From positions 1 to 45,600 of the forward strand of contig JACQOV010000038.1 of assembly GCA_016202395.1 (NCBI GenBank): a DNA stretch of 45,600 bases. The letters are read 5' to 3'. Positions within the stretch are counted from its first letter, which is position 1, and the number at the start of each line of letters is the position of its first letter. This DNA is from Deltaproteobacteria bacterium. GTDB lineage: Bacteria > JACQOV01. Positions 29,507 to 38,575 of the stretch are shown here, in pieces. The notes under the pieces are model-generated. The model was given only the letters and a program-made list of their open reading frames with translations. It ran no database searches and was not told the origin of the DNA. The position numbers and the translations under genes are program-made.

Positions 29507-30181
29507 TTAATAATGCCGACGTCGTCTGGGGCCAGGCCGCGCCGGAAAGGGACGCAAGATCGAATACCAGCGATCCCCCGAATAATAAGGCCCCTCCGGC
29601 AAGGTTTTCAAACTAATAAAGACCAGCTGCCGCGCATAAGGCTCAATAAAGGTAAACAGGTGAAGAGCCGCTGCCTCCTCGACCCAATCGGAATCGGTCA
29701 CGATCAACTGTTCTAACACCTCTTGCTGCGTTTGCCAAAGTCGCTCCCCACTCTTGCCGTCATAGAGTTCAAAAGAGGCCCCGACGCGAAGGTTGTAATA
29801 GTATACCAAATAAGTCTTGTTCCAGTCTAAAAGGGTGACAAACAGGAGGCCATCGGCCCCCACTATTTCGCTAATCTCTTGCTTGCTGTAGAGCCCGAGC
29901 TCTCCAGCATAGTGGATCCCTTTCTCCTCGAGCCTCTTCTGAACCTGATCGGAGGGCAAGATACGATAACCTCGAGCTTGAATCCCCTCTTCGACGAGGG
30001 TCTGAAATTTCTCCGGTGCGTCCATATTGACAGTGGCGTTATTCACGGGCAAAACAGCGATAAGACCCGGCTTCTTCTCTTGAAAATCAGGGGCCACTTC
30101 TACGATGGGAGTCGAAGCGCACCCTGTGAATATTCTGACAAAGGCAACGAAGCAGATAGACTTTTTGAACAGCCTACTCAT
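29507..30181 (-). CDS. GNA1162/DUF799-like lipoprotein
   Basis: Lipobox FTGC; IAVLPVNNATVNMDAPEKFQTLVEEGIQARGYRILPSDQVQKRLEEKGI, GADGLLFVTLLDWN. Confidence 0.65.
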   Translation of the reverse strand: MSRLFKKSICFVAFVRIFTGCASTPIVEVAPDFQEKKPGLIAVLPVNNATVNMDAPEKFQTLVEEGIQARGYRILPSDQVQKRLEEKGIHYAGELGLYSKQEISEIVGADGLLFVTLLDWNKTYLVYYYNLRVGASFELYDGKSGERLWQTQQEVLEQLIVTDSDWVEEAAALHLFTFIEPYARQLVFISLKTLPEGPYYSGDRWYSILRPFPARPGPRRRRHY

Positions 30182-30867
30182 TATTCTGCACGAACAAAAC
30201 GAAGCTTAAACTCGCCCCGCTCCTCCCTTTGCATGTCCACTTTATAACCGTCGATGGGAAGCCCTTGCAATTGACTCTGAAACATCTCTTCATCCAAAGA
30301 GCCCACCACCTCGCAAATCAGAGCGGCTGCGGAGAATGCCCGCAACGTGACACTTTTCACCCCAGAAACTTTACTCACCTCTTTTTGAAATTGATCCCAC
30401 AGTTGAGGGCTTGGAAGGTCAAACAAGGTGAGTCGAAAGAGGTGAGTGCCCTCATGTCCCTCTCCAGCCCCTCCTTTTGGCAAAAGATCCAATTTGCGCA
30501 GATCCTCTCTGAGGAGTTCCGTTTCAACCTCTACCGTCATCTCAAGCCAGTAGCGATCCGAGCTCTTTCCCTCCGTCATCACCTCAAAGCTTCGAATATA
30601 GCGATCGTAGACAGGAAATATTTTCTCCGACAAAAGATCGTAATGCTGGCTCATCTTCTCTTCTGAAGTGAGGAGTCTTTCGATGACCTTCTCTAAGGCT
30701 CGATGCTGTCCATCGTGAATGGCGCTCTCTCGAGCGGAGGCCTGATCCCCTTGAAGAATGACCGCATTCCCTTCCACGGTGATCCGCTCGGAGGCCTGCG
30801 CCAAGATGGCTAATCCCAAAAATAGTATAACTGCATTTATTGCGTTTGTACTAAAGAGCCTTTTCAA
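30181..30867 (-). CDS. Exported FlgT N-domain-like protein
   Basis: Signal peptide; VEGNAVILQGDQASARESAIHDGQHRALEKVIERLLTSEEK pattern. Confidence 0.5.
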   Translation of the reverse strand: MKRLFSTNAINAVILFLGLAILAQASERITVEGNAVILQGDQASARESAIHDGQHRALEKVIERLLTSEEKMSQHYDLLSEKIFPVYDRYIRSFEVMTEGKSSDRYWLEMTVEVETELLREDLRKLDLLPKGGAGEGHEGTHLFRLTLFDLPSPQLWDQFQKEVSKVSGVKSVTLRAFSAAALICEVVGSLDEEMFQSQLQGLPIDGYKVDMQREERGEFKLRFVRAE

Positions 30868-32560
30868 GAGCTTCCACTACCTCCTTCGGCAACTTTTCCC
30901 CCAACGCTTCAATAGCGGCAATCTTAGCCTGATCAGCATCGCGGCCTGCCCCCTTCTCCTCCCCCTCCACTAAAAAAAGCTCCGTCCCCCGATCGATTCG
31001 AAGGCCACGCATCGTTCCATGGGCTCTGGCAAAAACGAAGCCAGGCTGAATCATCTCTGTAGAGGTGACCTCCACCACCCCAATCACCAAAATATCGAGA
31101 GTCCCTTTGAGACGCTCTCCAGATGTGGCCGATAGCAAAGTTTCCGGATCCACTCCCTTCACCAGATTAGCTACGACAGATCGATCGATGAGCCGATAGC
31201 CAGCATGGGCGAGCTCTCGAGCGACATCCTCTCCGAGGAGTGAAACTTTTAACTTGGGGATGTCGGGTTGATCAATCCAAACCCCCACTCGGATCGATTT
31301 TGTAGTGAGAAGGGAGTAGGTAAAAGAGGTGGACGAAACGTTTAAAGATTTGAGAGAGCGAATAAAATCTTCGCCCCATTCCTCCCGATCGAGCAACCCT
31401 CCTGAAAATACGCGGACATCTATGGTATTCTGACTTTTTCCACTGGGACCCACGCGATGGACTTGAGCCTCGGCCTCCCCTAATGGATCGGTTAAGACGG
31501 TTTCATCAATTTCACCCACACCGGTGCCGAAGGAAAAAAAGAGGGGCAACCCCTCTAAAGGATTTTCCTTCCAAGTGGCACGAACATGGAGTTTTTTGTC
31601 TAGAGGATGCCCCACCTCCCCTTGTTGTTGATCTCCCCCTATCACCTCGAGTCGAATTTGAGAGGCCCGCTCGAGCAGCCGAAATTCTAGTCGTGTCGTT
31701 ACCGGAATCTCTTGAGGCTCTTTGAGAGAAGGACCCTCGGGGTGAACGACTCGATAGATCTGGTACTCTTGTAAGGCCTTCCAGAAAAAGGCCAGGGATT
31801 GGGTCAGGGCCTTTAGCTCTAGGACGATACTCTCTTGAGAAGCGTACTGTTCGCTCAAAACCTCCCATTCAAGCCCCCGTTGAACTGAGAGATCCATGCT
31901 ATTTGCAAGACGTGAAGCGGCCTCCTCTCGATCCAAAACAGCTAGACTATAATGGGTTTCCCGCGAGGAATCGATCCAACGGGATCGGATCTGAACCCCT
32001 TCCAGGGTCAAATCGACCGAAGAGGTATTCACAACCTCGGTAAACTCCGAAGAAAGGGGCAACGGATCTGCGCCTCGCTCCTCTCTCTGAACATCCATCA
32101 TCTCTTGAGCGATTCGCACACGAATCTGCTTGGCAACCTCCGCGCGGGCCTGCGCATCCGCCCTTTGCTGCGCCTGCGCCTCATCCCCTTTCGATGCAGC
32201 AATCCCGAACCCAGTAATGAACAAAGCTGTGGGATACGGAGCCTCTATTTTTCCATCGACCCACGCCGGCCTCGATTTTGAAACCTCTGGCGTTGGCGCC
32301 GACGCACACCCTAAAACAAACACAGGCACTATAACTTTTGTCACGCTCTTGTGATAGGTGCCAGATGCGTGGCGGCCGACCGTGGCCGAGCGAGACGTAC
32401 TTGGTGGCGTACGTCGAGCGAGTGCCGAGGCCTGTCCTGAGCACGCCAACCGTTCTCCTTCGACAAGCTCAGGACGAACGGTTGGCTGTCGAAGGGGAGG
32501 ACAACGAAGCAGATGGGCCTTTATCAAGAGCGTATTAGTACCCGAGATTTTGAGCCTCAC
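30851..32560 (-). CDS. LPP20-like lipoprotein with long C-terminal extension; 5' part of the ORF is repeat-derived, GTG at 32344 is a plausible start
   Basis: VTKVIVPVFVLGCASAPTPEVSKSRPAWVDG...AQAQQRADAQARAEVAKQIRVRI; the N-terminal 72 codons contain repeat translation TVRPELVEG. Confidence 0.65.
   Translation of the reverse strand: MRLKISGTNTLLIKAHLLRCPPLRQPTVRPELVEGERLACSGQASALARRTPPSTSRSATVGRHASGTYHKSVTKVIVPVFVLGCASAPTPEVSKSRPAWVDGKIEAPYPTALFITGFGIAASKGDEAQAQQRADAQARAEVAKQIRVRIAQEMMDVQREERGADPLPLSSEFTEVVNTSSVDLTLEGVQIRSRWIDSSRETHYSLAVLDREEAASRLANSMDLSVQRGLEWEVLSEQYASQESIVLELKALTQSLAFFWKALQEYQIYRVVHPEGPSLKEPQEIPVTTRLEFRLLERASQIRLEVIGGDQQQGEVGHPLDKKLHVRATWKENPLEGLPLFFSFGTGVGEIDETVLTDPLGEAEAQVHRVGPSGKSQNTIDVRVFSGGLLDREEWGEDFIRSLKSLNVSSTSFTYSLLTTKSIRVGVWIDQPDIPKLKVSLLGEDVARELAHAGYRLIDRSVVANLVKGVDPETLLSATSGERLKGTLDILVIGVVEVTSTEMIQPGFVFARAHGTMRGLRIDRGTELFLVEGEEKGAGRDADQAKIAAIEALGEKLPKEVVEALEKAL
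32346..32500. repeat. Composite palindromic repeat in the 5' region of the LPP20-like gene
   Basis: ccaaccgttc (32446-32455) / gaacggttgg (32476-32485) around cttcgacaagctcagg; gacgtac / gtacgtc hairpin around 32394-32415. Confidence 0.75.
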
Positions 32561-33104
32561 GTTTCTTCTTTACCTCCTCGTCCAAAGCTTCTAGCATCTC
32601 ATTAGCGCGCCCTTCCAAAATCGCACGCTGCCGTTCTTGAGCCGCTTGGCGCGCCTTTTCGCGGATCCTGTCAAAGACATCATCCACCGAGATCTTAGCT
32701 AAGGCCCAAAGATTCTCCTCTTCATCTCGATAATGATCCACAATTTGGCTCCCCACTAAAGTGGCCTCGCTCACCGACTTTGAAACGGAAGAGGTAAATT
32801 CGACCGAGCTTGTCCCCTCCGGATTAAAGTAATCCGCATGCTCCTCCATAAAATCCTTCATAAAACTCGACACGTACACCTCGATCTGTTTTCCTAGATC
32901 TTGTCGCGCTCGATTCTCGGCTTTGTCTCGTTCCATCTGAGGATTCGGAGATTTTTTGGAAACCCCCACGCCGTAGAGAACTCCCTTGTCCTTAAGAGCC
33001 TTGGCCCCTTCGTCAATCCATTTCGGTCTCCTCTCCCCACCACACCCCAGGACAAAACCGATCATTAAAATTGGGACAACCGCAAGATAACTTTTGATTT
33101 TCAT
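32535..33104 (-). CDS. LPP20 family lipoprotein
   Basis: Lipobox VLGC; RPKWIDEGAKALKDKGVLYGVGVSKKSPNPQMERDKAENRARQDLGKQIEVYV. Confidence 0.75.
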   Translation of the reverse strand: MKIKSYLAVVPILMIGFVLGCGGERRPKWIDEGAKALKDKGVLYGVGVSKKSPNPQMERDKAENRARQDLGKQIEVYVSSFMKDFMEEHADYFNPEGTSSVEFTSSVSKSVSEATLVGSQIVDHYRDEEENLWALAKISVDDVFDRIREKARQAAQERQRAILEGRANEMLEALDEEVKKKREAQNLGY

Positions 33105-33144
33105 GGAATTTTCCTCCTGTGAAGAGCCTGTTTAGGATGGTTTA

Positions 33145-34215
33145 TCATTGCTCCATTCCTATTGTCAATAAACTAGCAACTCTTTGCTTCAAAAGATCGA
33201 GACCTTGACCCCGTTTGGCAGAAACCATCACCCCCTCCCCCCACTTTCGCTCCATTCGCTCCGAAGGATACGAATCTACTAAACGATCGATCTTATTCCA
33301 AACGAGAAGAGACGGTTTATCTCCAGCCCCTATCTCTTTCAAAACCTCGTGGACGGCTCGGATCTGCTCCTCAATCTCTGGAGAAGAGATATCTACGACA
33401 TGCAATAGAAGGGTGGCTTGGATCACCTCCTCGAGAGTTGCCCGAAAAGCCTCCACCAATAAATGCGGCAACTTTCGAATGAATCCAACCGTATCGGAGA
33501 GAATCACCGTTTGTTCCTCACTTAACCGAAGCCGACGAAGAGTCGGATCGAGGGTAGAGAATAATCGATCCTCGACACGAATGTTGGCTCCGGTGAGTCG
33601 ATTAAATAAGGTCGATTTCCCCGCGTTGGTGTAGCCCACGAGCGCAATGATGGGGAGCCCTTTTTCTTGACGTCCTCGGCGCTGAAGGGAGCGAGCCTGT
33701 CGAACCCTCTCCAGCTCCTGTTGAAGGTATTGAATTCGGATTCGAATTCTGCGCCGGTCCACCTCCAGTTTAGTCTCTCCAGGCCCTCGGGTTCCAATCC
33801 CCCCTCCTAAACGAGAGAGGAGAATCCCCTTTCCGGTCAATCTGGGAAGAAGATAGTTGGCCTGAGCGAGTTCCACTTGAAGCTGCCCTTCACGGGTTTT
33901 GGCTCGCTGGGCAAAGATATCGAGGATGAGCGCCGTTCGATCAATCACCTTGACTTGCAAGAATTCTTCCCAGTTACGTTGCTGATTAGGAGCCAGCGCT
34001 TCATCAAAGAGGACGATATCAATCTTGTTTTGTGAGACCTGTTCCTGAAGTAATGGGATTTTTCCTTTTCCTAAGAGGATTGCCGGATTGGGACGATCCA
34101 GAGGAAGGATCTCGGAAACAACCACCTGGGCTCCGGCGCTTCTTGCCAAGCTTTCGAGTTCTTGAAGAGATTCCTCCGCTTCAGAACGGGATGTTCTTGC
34201 AGAGCGAACCCCCAC
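33145..34215 (-). CDS. hflX: GTPase HflX (GTG start; reading frame open upstream)
   Basis: AILLGKGK, FDEALAPNQQRNWEEFL, VIDRTALILDIFAQRAKTREGQLQVELAQ, GYTNAGKSTLFN. Confidence 0.94.
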   Translation of the reverse strand: MGVRSARTSRSEAEESLQELESLARSAGAQVVVSEILPLDRPNPAILLGKGKIPLLQEQVSQNKIDIVLFDEALAPNQQRNWEEFLQVKVIDRTALILDIFAQRAKTREGQLQVELAQANYLLPRLTGKGILLSRLGGGIGTRGPGETKLEVDRRRIRIRIQYLQQELERVRQARSLQRRGRQEKGLPIIALVGYTNAGKSTLFNRLTGANIRVEDRLFSTLDPTLRRLRLSEEQTVILSDTVGFIRKLPHLLVEAFRATLEEVIQATLLLHVVDISSPEIEEQIRAVHEVLKEIGAGDKPSLLVWNKIDRLVDSYPSERMERKWGEGVMVSAKRGQGLDLLKQRVASLLTIGMEQ

Positions 34216-37200
34216 TAGAAGGGCGCGTTCTTGGTATCGGATTCGCGTGGTCTCTCCTCCCCGCCTGCATCGCCTGTGGCGAAGCCACTGCGGGCGGGCG
34301 TTTTTGCGGAACCAAAATCAAGTCGAGCGGAATACTCCGACCGAAGTGAGTCCAAAAACTCACGATCGGAATCAGCGGAATAGTTCGATGGCAATCGTAT
34401 GATCACCTCCGTTTTAGGTGGAATCCAAACGTGAAGAAATGTAGGATTCCCCCCAGATCGAGAGGAGAGCCGTAGCTTGAGTTTCTCCAAATCCTGCTCT
34501 GTCGTCCGAGTCACATCCCATGGAATATGAACCGATCGTCCCGCAGAGGATTGGCCTAAAGGGGAGATATCATTGGCAACTAGTTTAGGGCGCTCCGTCC
34601 CCAGATCGAGCCGTCCTTTCACAAGGAGGGGATCCTCTCCTGACAAAATCGGACGGACACGAAGGTAGAGATCGGAGAAAACGACGATCTCCATGGCTCC
34701 TGTTAAATCCTCGACCGTAAGAAAGGCCATGGGATCCCCTTTTTTCGTCTGGATCTGTTTGACCTGAATCGGCATTCCGGCCACTCGCACCTCCGATCCA
34801 TCCTGAAGGGTTGCCAATTGGTCGATCGGTGTCTGCTTCAGTTTCTGAAGCTCTGCCTCAAAGCGATGCAACGGATGTCCCGTAATGTAGAACCCGAGCG
34901 CCTCTTTTTCGTAGCTTAAAAGTCGTCCTTCGGGCCAAGGCTCTAACTTCTGAGAAGCCTCCCTTTCCACCGCTGAAAGAGCGGCGTCGAAAAGAAGCGC
35001 CTGCCCTTGGGCGCGATCCTTTTGAGATTGAACTCCAAACTCCATCGCCGATTCCAACTGAGCCATCAATTCCCATCGTAGAGCCTTCAGGGAGTCGAAA
35101 CTTCCACATTTGATGAGACTTTCCAAAACACGCTTATTGACTCGACGCAGATCGACCCGTTCACAAAGGTCTTTAAGAGAGGCAAACCGCTCTTTCCCCT
35201 CTCGAGCCTCTAAGATGGCATCCACAGCGGCTTCCCCGACGTTCTTCACCGCAGCCAGGCCGAAACGGATTGTCTCTCCCACCACAGAAAAATCCCGATA
35301 GCTTTCGTTGATATCGGGGGGAAGAACGTGGATCCCCAAGGCTCGACACTCGGAAATATATTTGAAGACTTTATCGGTATCGCCTGAATCGACCGTGAGA
35401 AGGGCTGCCATAAACTCCACAGGATAATGAGCTTTCAGATAGGCTGTCTGGAATGAGATCATCGCGTAAGCCGCGCTGTGGGATTTATTAAATCCATACT
35501 CAGCAAACTTTGCCATGAGATCAAAAATCTTTTCCGCTTTTTTGGGGGGGATCTTATTTCGATGAGCCCCTTCGAGAAAACGTTTGCGTTGTTTAGCCAT
35601 CTCCTCGGGCTTCTTCTTCCCCATCGCCCGGCGTAAAATATCGGCCTCTCCGAGCGTAAAGTTAGCCAACTCGCTCGCAATTCGCATGACCTGTTCTTGA
35701 TAGACAATAACGCCGTACGTCTCTTTTAGGATCGACTCCATTTGAGGGAGCTCATACTTGGATTGCCCTTTTCCGTGACGGCGTTGGATAAAATCGTCGA
35801 CCATGCCACTTCCTAACGGCCCAGGACGATAAAGAGCGACCAAAGCAATCAGATCCTCAAATTGCTCCGGCCGAAGTTTCGTTAAAAGATCTCGCATCCC
35901 AGAACTTTCCAATTGAAAGATCCCTGTGGTTTGCCCAGAGCAAAGGAGTTGATACGTTTTAGGATCATGGAGAGGAAGCCCTTGAAGATCGAGCGAAACC
36001 GCCCGATTTCTTCGGATGATCTTGATCGCTTTGTCAAGAACGGTGAGCGTTTTAAGCCCCAAGAAATCAAACTTGATGAGCCCCACCCTCTCCAACCCTT
36101 TCATATCGTATTGAGTCATCACCTCACCATCGGCCCCGCGATAGAGCGGAACTGATTCTACGAGAAGACGGTCGGAGAGAACCACTCCCGCGGCATGGAT
36201 AGAGGCATGTCGCGCTAGCCCCTCCAAAGATTTGGCGGTTTTCATTAATGTGGCTACCGTTTCGTTCTGACGCACCAGTTCTCGAAGACGTGCCTCTTGA
36301 TCGAGGGCATTATCGAGTGTGATATTGAGACCATTCGGAACCAACTTGGCAATCTTATCCACCTCACCATAGGGAAGTCCCATCACTCGCCCCACATCCC
36401 GAATGACCCCCTTCGCTTGCATCGTTCCGAACGTGATAATCTGAGCCACTTTGTCGGATCCATATTTTTGAGAGACATAGCGAAGGACCTCATCCCGCCG
36501 CTCCATGCAGAAGTCCATGTCGATATCCGGCATGCTGATCCGCTCGGGATTTAAGAATCGCTCGAAGAGAAGATTATATTGCATCGGATCAATGTCGGTA
36601 ATGCCAAGGCTGTAGGCGACCAAACTTCCCGCGGCAGAACCTCTTCCAGGCCCCACAGGGATGGCGTTCTGTTTGGCGTAATTGACGAAATCGGCCACGA
36701 CTAGGAAGTAACCGGAAAAGGCCGTTTTCTTAATAATATCGATCTCGGAGCGGAGTCTCTCTAAGTAAAGCTCTTTCTTTTCGGAGGCCATCGATTGGTT
36801 TTTGTCAAGGCGCTGGTTCAAGCCTAAGATCGCTTGCTGTTCCAAGTAGTCATCCAAACTCATTCCACGGGGTGGAGAAAATTTTGGGAGATGGTACTCC
36901 CCAAGAGGAAGCTCCAGCTGACATCGATTGGCGATCTCGACGGTCATTTGTAATGCCTCGGGGCAATCCTGAAAAAGCTCTTTCATCTCCTCCGGAGAGC
37001 GAAAGAAAAACTGATCGGACTTGAATTGGATCTCTTCTCTTTCTCGAAGCCCTCCTCCGGACTGAATCTCCAGCAGCCTCCGATGAGCCCCCGCCTCCTC
37101 TTGGTGTAGATAGTGGCAATCATTGGTGGCAACGAGGGGAATATTCAATGCCTGACGGATTTTGTAGAGTCCTTCGTTGACGCGGGCCTGAAGCGTGAGA

Positions 37201-37739
37201 TCGTTTTTTTGGATCTCAAGAAAGAAGTTGCCAGGGCCGAAGATATTATGGTACTCCGCGGCGACTTGTGTCGCCTTCTCTTCATCTCCGCGTTGAAGGT
37301 AATGTCCAATCTCCCCCCACAAACAGCCACTCAAACAGAGGAGCCCCTCATGATAATTTCGAAGGAGCTCTTTATCGACACGAGGCCGATAATAAAATCC
37401 TTCAAAGTAAGCGAGTGTCACCAGTTTGAGAAGATTCCGATAGCCGGTCTCGTTTTGCGCAAGGAGAGTTAAATGAAAGGAGGCTTCCGAAAGCCCACGA
37501 TGATCGCGATCCGTTCGGTTTCCGGGAGCGACGTAGACTTCACAGCCGATAATCGGTCGAATCCCTTTGGCTCGAGCTTTATCGTAGAATTCGATCGCCC
37601 CAAAGAGGTTTCCATGATCGGTTAAAGCCAAGGCAGGCATGCGGTACTTCACGGCCTCATCGACGAGCGCATCGATCCGATTGGCCGCCAAAAGGAGGCT
37701 ATACTCCGAATGAACGTGGAGATGAACAAACTCGGCCAT
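34215..37739 (-). CDS. dnaE: DNA polymerase III alpha subunit (ORF opens at 37778; MAEFVHLHVHSEYSLL is the likely N terminus)
   Basis: PHP domain HLHVHSEYSLL, VGPGRGSAAGSLVAY, PDIDMDF, YGFNKSHSAAYA. Confidence 0.97.
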   Translation of the reverse strand: MAEFVHLHVHSEYSLLLAANRIDALVDEAVKYRMPALALTDHGNLFGAIEFYDKARAKGIRPIIGCEVYVAPGNRTDRDHRGLSEASFHLTLLAQNETGYRNLLKLVTLAYFEGFYYRPRVDKELLRNYHEGLLCLSGCLWGEIGHYLQRGDEEKATQVAAEYHNIFGPGNFFLEIQKNDLTLQARVNEGLYKIRQALNIPLVATNDCHYLHQEEAGAHRRLLEIQSGGGLREREEIQFKSDQFFFRSPEEMKELFQDCPEALQMTVEIANRCQLELPLGEYHLPKFSPPRGMSLDDYLEQQAILGLNQRLDKNQSMASEKKELYLERLRSEIDIIKKTAFSGYFLVVADFVNYAKQNAIPVGPGRGSAAGSLVAYSLGITDIDPMQYNLLFERFLNPERISMPDIDMDFCMERRDEVLRYVSQKYGSDKVAQIITFGTMQAKGVIRDVGRVMGLPYGEVDKIAKLVPNGLNITLDNALDQEARLRELVRQNETVATLMKTAKSLEGLARHASIHAAGVVLSDRLLVESVPLYRGADGEVMTQYDMKGLERVGLIKFDFLGLKTLTVLDKAIKIIRRNRAVSLDLQGLPLHDPKTYQLLCSGQTTGIFQLESSGMRDLLTKLRPEQFEDLIALVALYRPGPLGSGMVDDFIQRRHGKGQSKYELPQMESILKETYGVIVYQEQVMRIASELANFTLGEADILRRAMGKKKPEEMAKQRKRFLEGAHRNKIPPKKAEKIFDLMAKFAEYGFNKSHSAAYAMISFQTAYLKAHYPVEFMAALLTVDSGDTDKVFKYISECRALGIHVLPPDINESYRDFSVVGETIRFGLAAVKNVGEAAVDAILEAREGKERFASLKDLCERVDLRRVNKRVLESLIKCGSFDSLKALRWELMAQLESAMEFGVQSQKDRAQGQALLFDAALSAVEREASQKLEPWPEGRLLSYEKEALGFYITGHPLHRFEAELQKLKQTPIDQLATLQDGSEVRVAGMPIQVKQIQTKKGDPMAFLTVEDLTGAMEIVVFSDLYLRVRPILSGEDPLLVKGRLDLGTERPKLVANDISPLGQSSAGRSVHIPWDVTRTTEQDLEKLKLRLSSRSGGNPTFLHVWIPPKTEVIIRLPSNYSADSDREFLDSLRSEYSARLDFGSAKTPARSGFATGDAGGEERPRESDTKNAPF
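34260..34298. repeat. Hairpin repeat in the dnaE C-terminal tail
   Basis: cccgcctgca (34260-34269) / tgcgggcggg (34289-34298), 9 of 10 pairs; inner tcgcc/ggcga. Confidence 0.65.
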
Positions 37740-37749
37740 GGTGAGATTG

Positions 37750-37778
37750 ATTGTAAAGCAACGACGCCAAACCCGCAA
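37750..37778 (-). promoter_or_regulatory. Putative promoter upstream of dnaE
   Basis: On - strand: TTGCGG (37773-37778), 17-bp spacer, TACAAT (37750-37755), ATG about 10 nt downstream. Confidence 0.4.
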
Positions 37779-37810
37779 CCTTTAATTAGGAGGATTCATT
37801 GAATTCGTTC

Positions 37811-37858
37811 TATCCCCACTCGATGGTGCTGGGGGGTTTAAAGCTGATGTCGTAGGCG
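37811..37858 (-). repeat. Diverged second copy of the guaA 3' end (att-like remnant)
   Basis: - strand reads [14 protein letters not shown]-stop versus [14 protein letters not shown]-stop of guaA; 25-bp identical core cccactcgatggtgctggggggttt (37815-37839 and 38581-38605). Confidence 0.85.
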
Positions 37859-37861
37859 TAA

Positions 37862-38299
37862 TTACTTCCGTGGTGGATTTTCCTTGAAGGGATTTACAAC
37901 CTGGAGCCCATAAAGATCTTGTTGATTTTGGATATCTTCCGTTAACAGATACTTGCAGCCGGAAATCTGTGCAGCAGAAACAATCAACGAATCCCACCAA
38001 GAGAGTTTAAAACGGTCTTGAACCGTCCATGCATTTTCTAAAGTCTGGGTATCGAGCGAAATCGGCTGCCATGCCATGAGATCTCGAACATCCTTTCGAG
38101 CCAGAGCCGGTCGTAATCCAGGATCCAACTTTTGAGTCACGGTGGCATAGTATTCATTGAGAACCTGAATACTAAGACGTCCGTTTCTTGATTCCCATAG
38201 AAAAGTCAACCATTGTTCGGCAAGTTCCTGTTTTTGGGGTTCCGACGCATCCCGAGCGTAAACGAGAACGTTGGTGTCAACAAAGTAACTACCGCTCAT
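37862..38299 (-). CDS. PIN-domain toxin (VapC-like ribonuclease)
   Basis: YFVDTNVLVYARD, SIQVLNEYYATV, SWWDSLIVSAAQISGCKYLLTED. Confidence 0.88.
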   Translation of the reverse strand: MSGSYFVDTNVLVYARDASEPQKQELAEQWLTFLWESRNGRLSIQVLNEYYATVTQKLDPGLRPALARKDVRDLMAWQPISLDTQTLENAWTVQDRFKLSWWDSLIVSAAQISGCKYLLTEDIQNQQDLYGLQVVNPFKENPPRK

Positions 38300-38516
38300 A
38301 AAGCTCGCCTCGGGAGGGGTATCTTCCGCCCTTCTTGAGAACTTGAGGGCGACGGCTTAAGAACTGTTTCATAGCCGCTCCGTAGCCGGTTTCCTCAAGC
38401 ATTCGCCTCCGAAGAAAGCGGCTAATTAAACGGGAGACACTTAAGTTTTGACGAGCCGCCCAGACGCGGGCCCATTGGGCCACCTCTTCTTCGAGTGTAA
38501 TCGTGACGTTCTTCAT
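38289..38516 (-). CDS. VapB-like ribbon-helix-helix antitoxin (ORF opens at 38585)
   Basis: MKNVTITLEEEVAQWARVWAARQNLSVSRLISRFLRRRM; overlaps the PIN gene by 11 bp. Confidence 0.78.
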   Translation of the reverse strand: MKNVTITLEEEVAQWARVWAARQNLSVSRLISRFLRRRMLEETGYGAAMKQFLSRRPQVLKKGGRYPSRGELYER

Positions 38517-38517
38517 A

Positions 38518-38551
38518 ACACAATTATAGTGTAACACAGGATCTGTGTCAA
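38518..38551 (-). promoter_or_regulatory. Promoter with twin palindromic operators for the toxin-antitoxin pair
   Basis: - strand TTGACA (38546-38551), 17 bp, TATAAT (38523-38528); ACAC-N7-GTGT at 38518-38532 and 38534-38548. Confidence 0.72.
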
Positions 38552-38575
38552 TAAGAGAGGGGCCCGTCATGGCCC

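Noticed and set aside
32338-32594. Small + strand ORFs containing STSSGRT or RQAQDERLAVEG
   Set aside because: These are translations of the palindromic repeat rather than real proteins.
34215-37778. Possible intein in DnaE, a well-known intein host
   Set aside because: The polymerase and PHP motifs read through continuously (for example YDMKGLERVGLIKFDFLGLKTL) with no block A/B/F/G insertion.
37782-38000. ORF of 72 aa downstream of the PIN gene (- strand)
   Set aside because: It is an out-of-frame reading across the PIN 3' end and the guaA remnant; no independent support.
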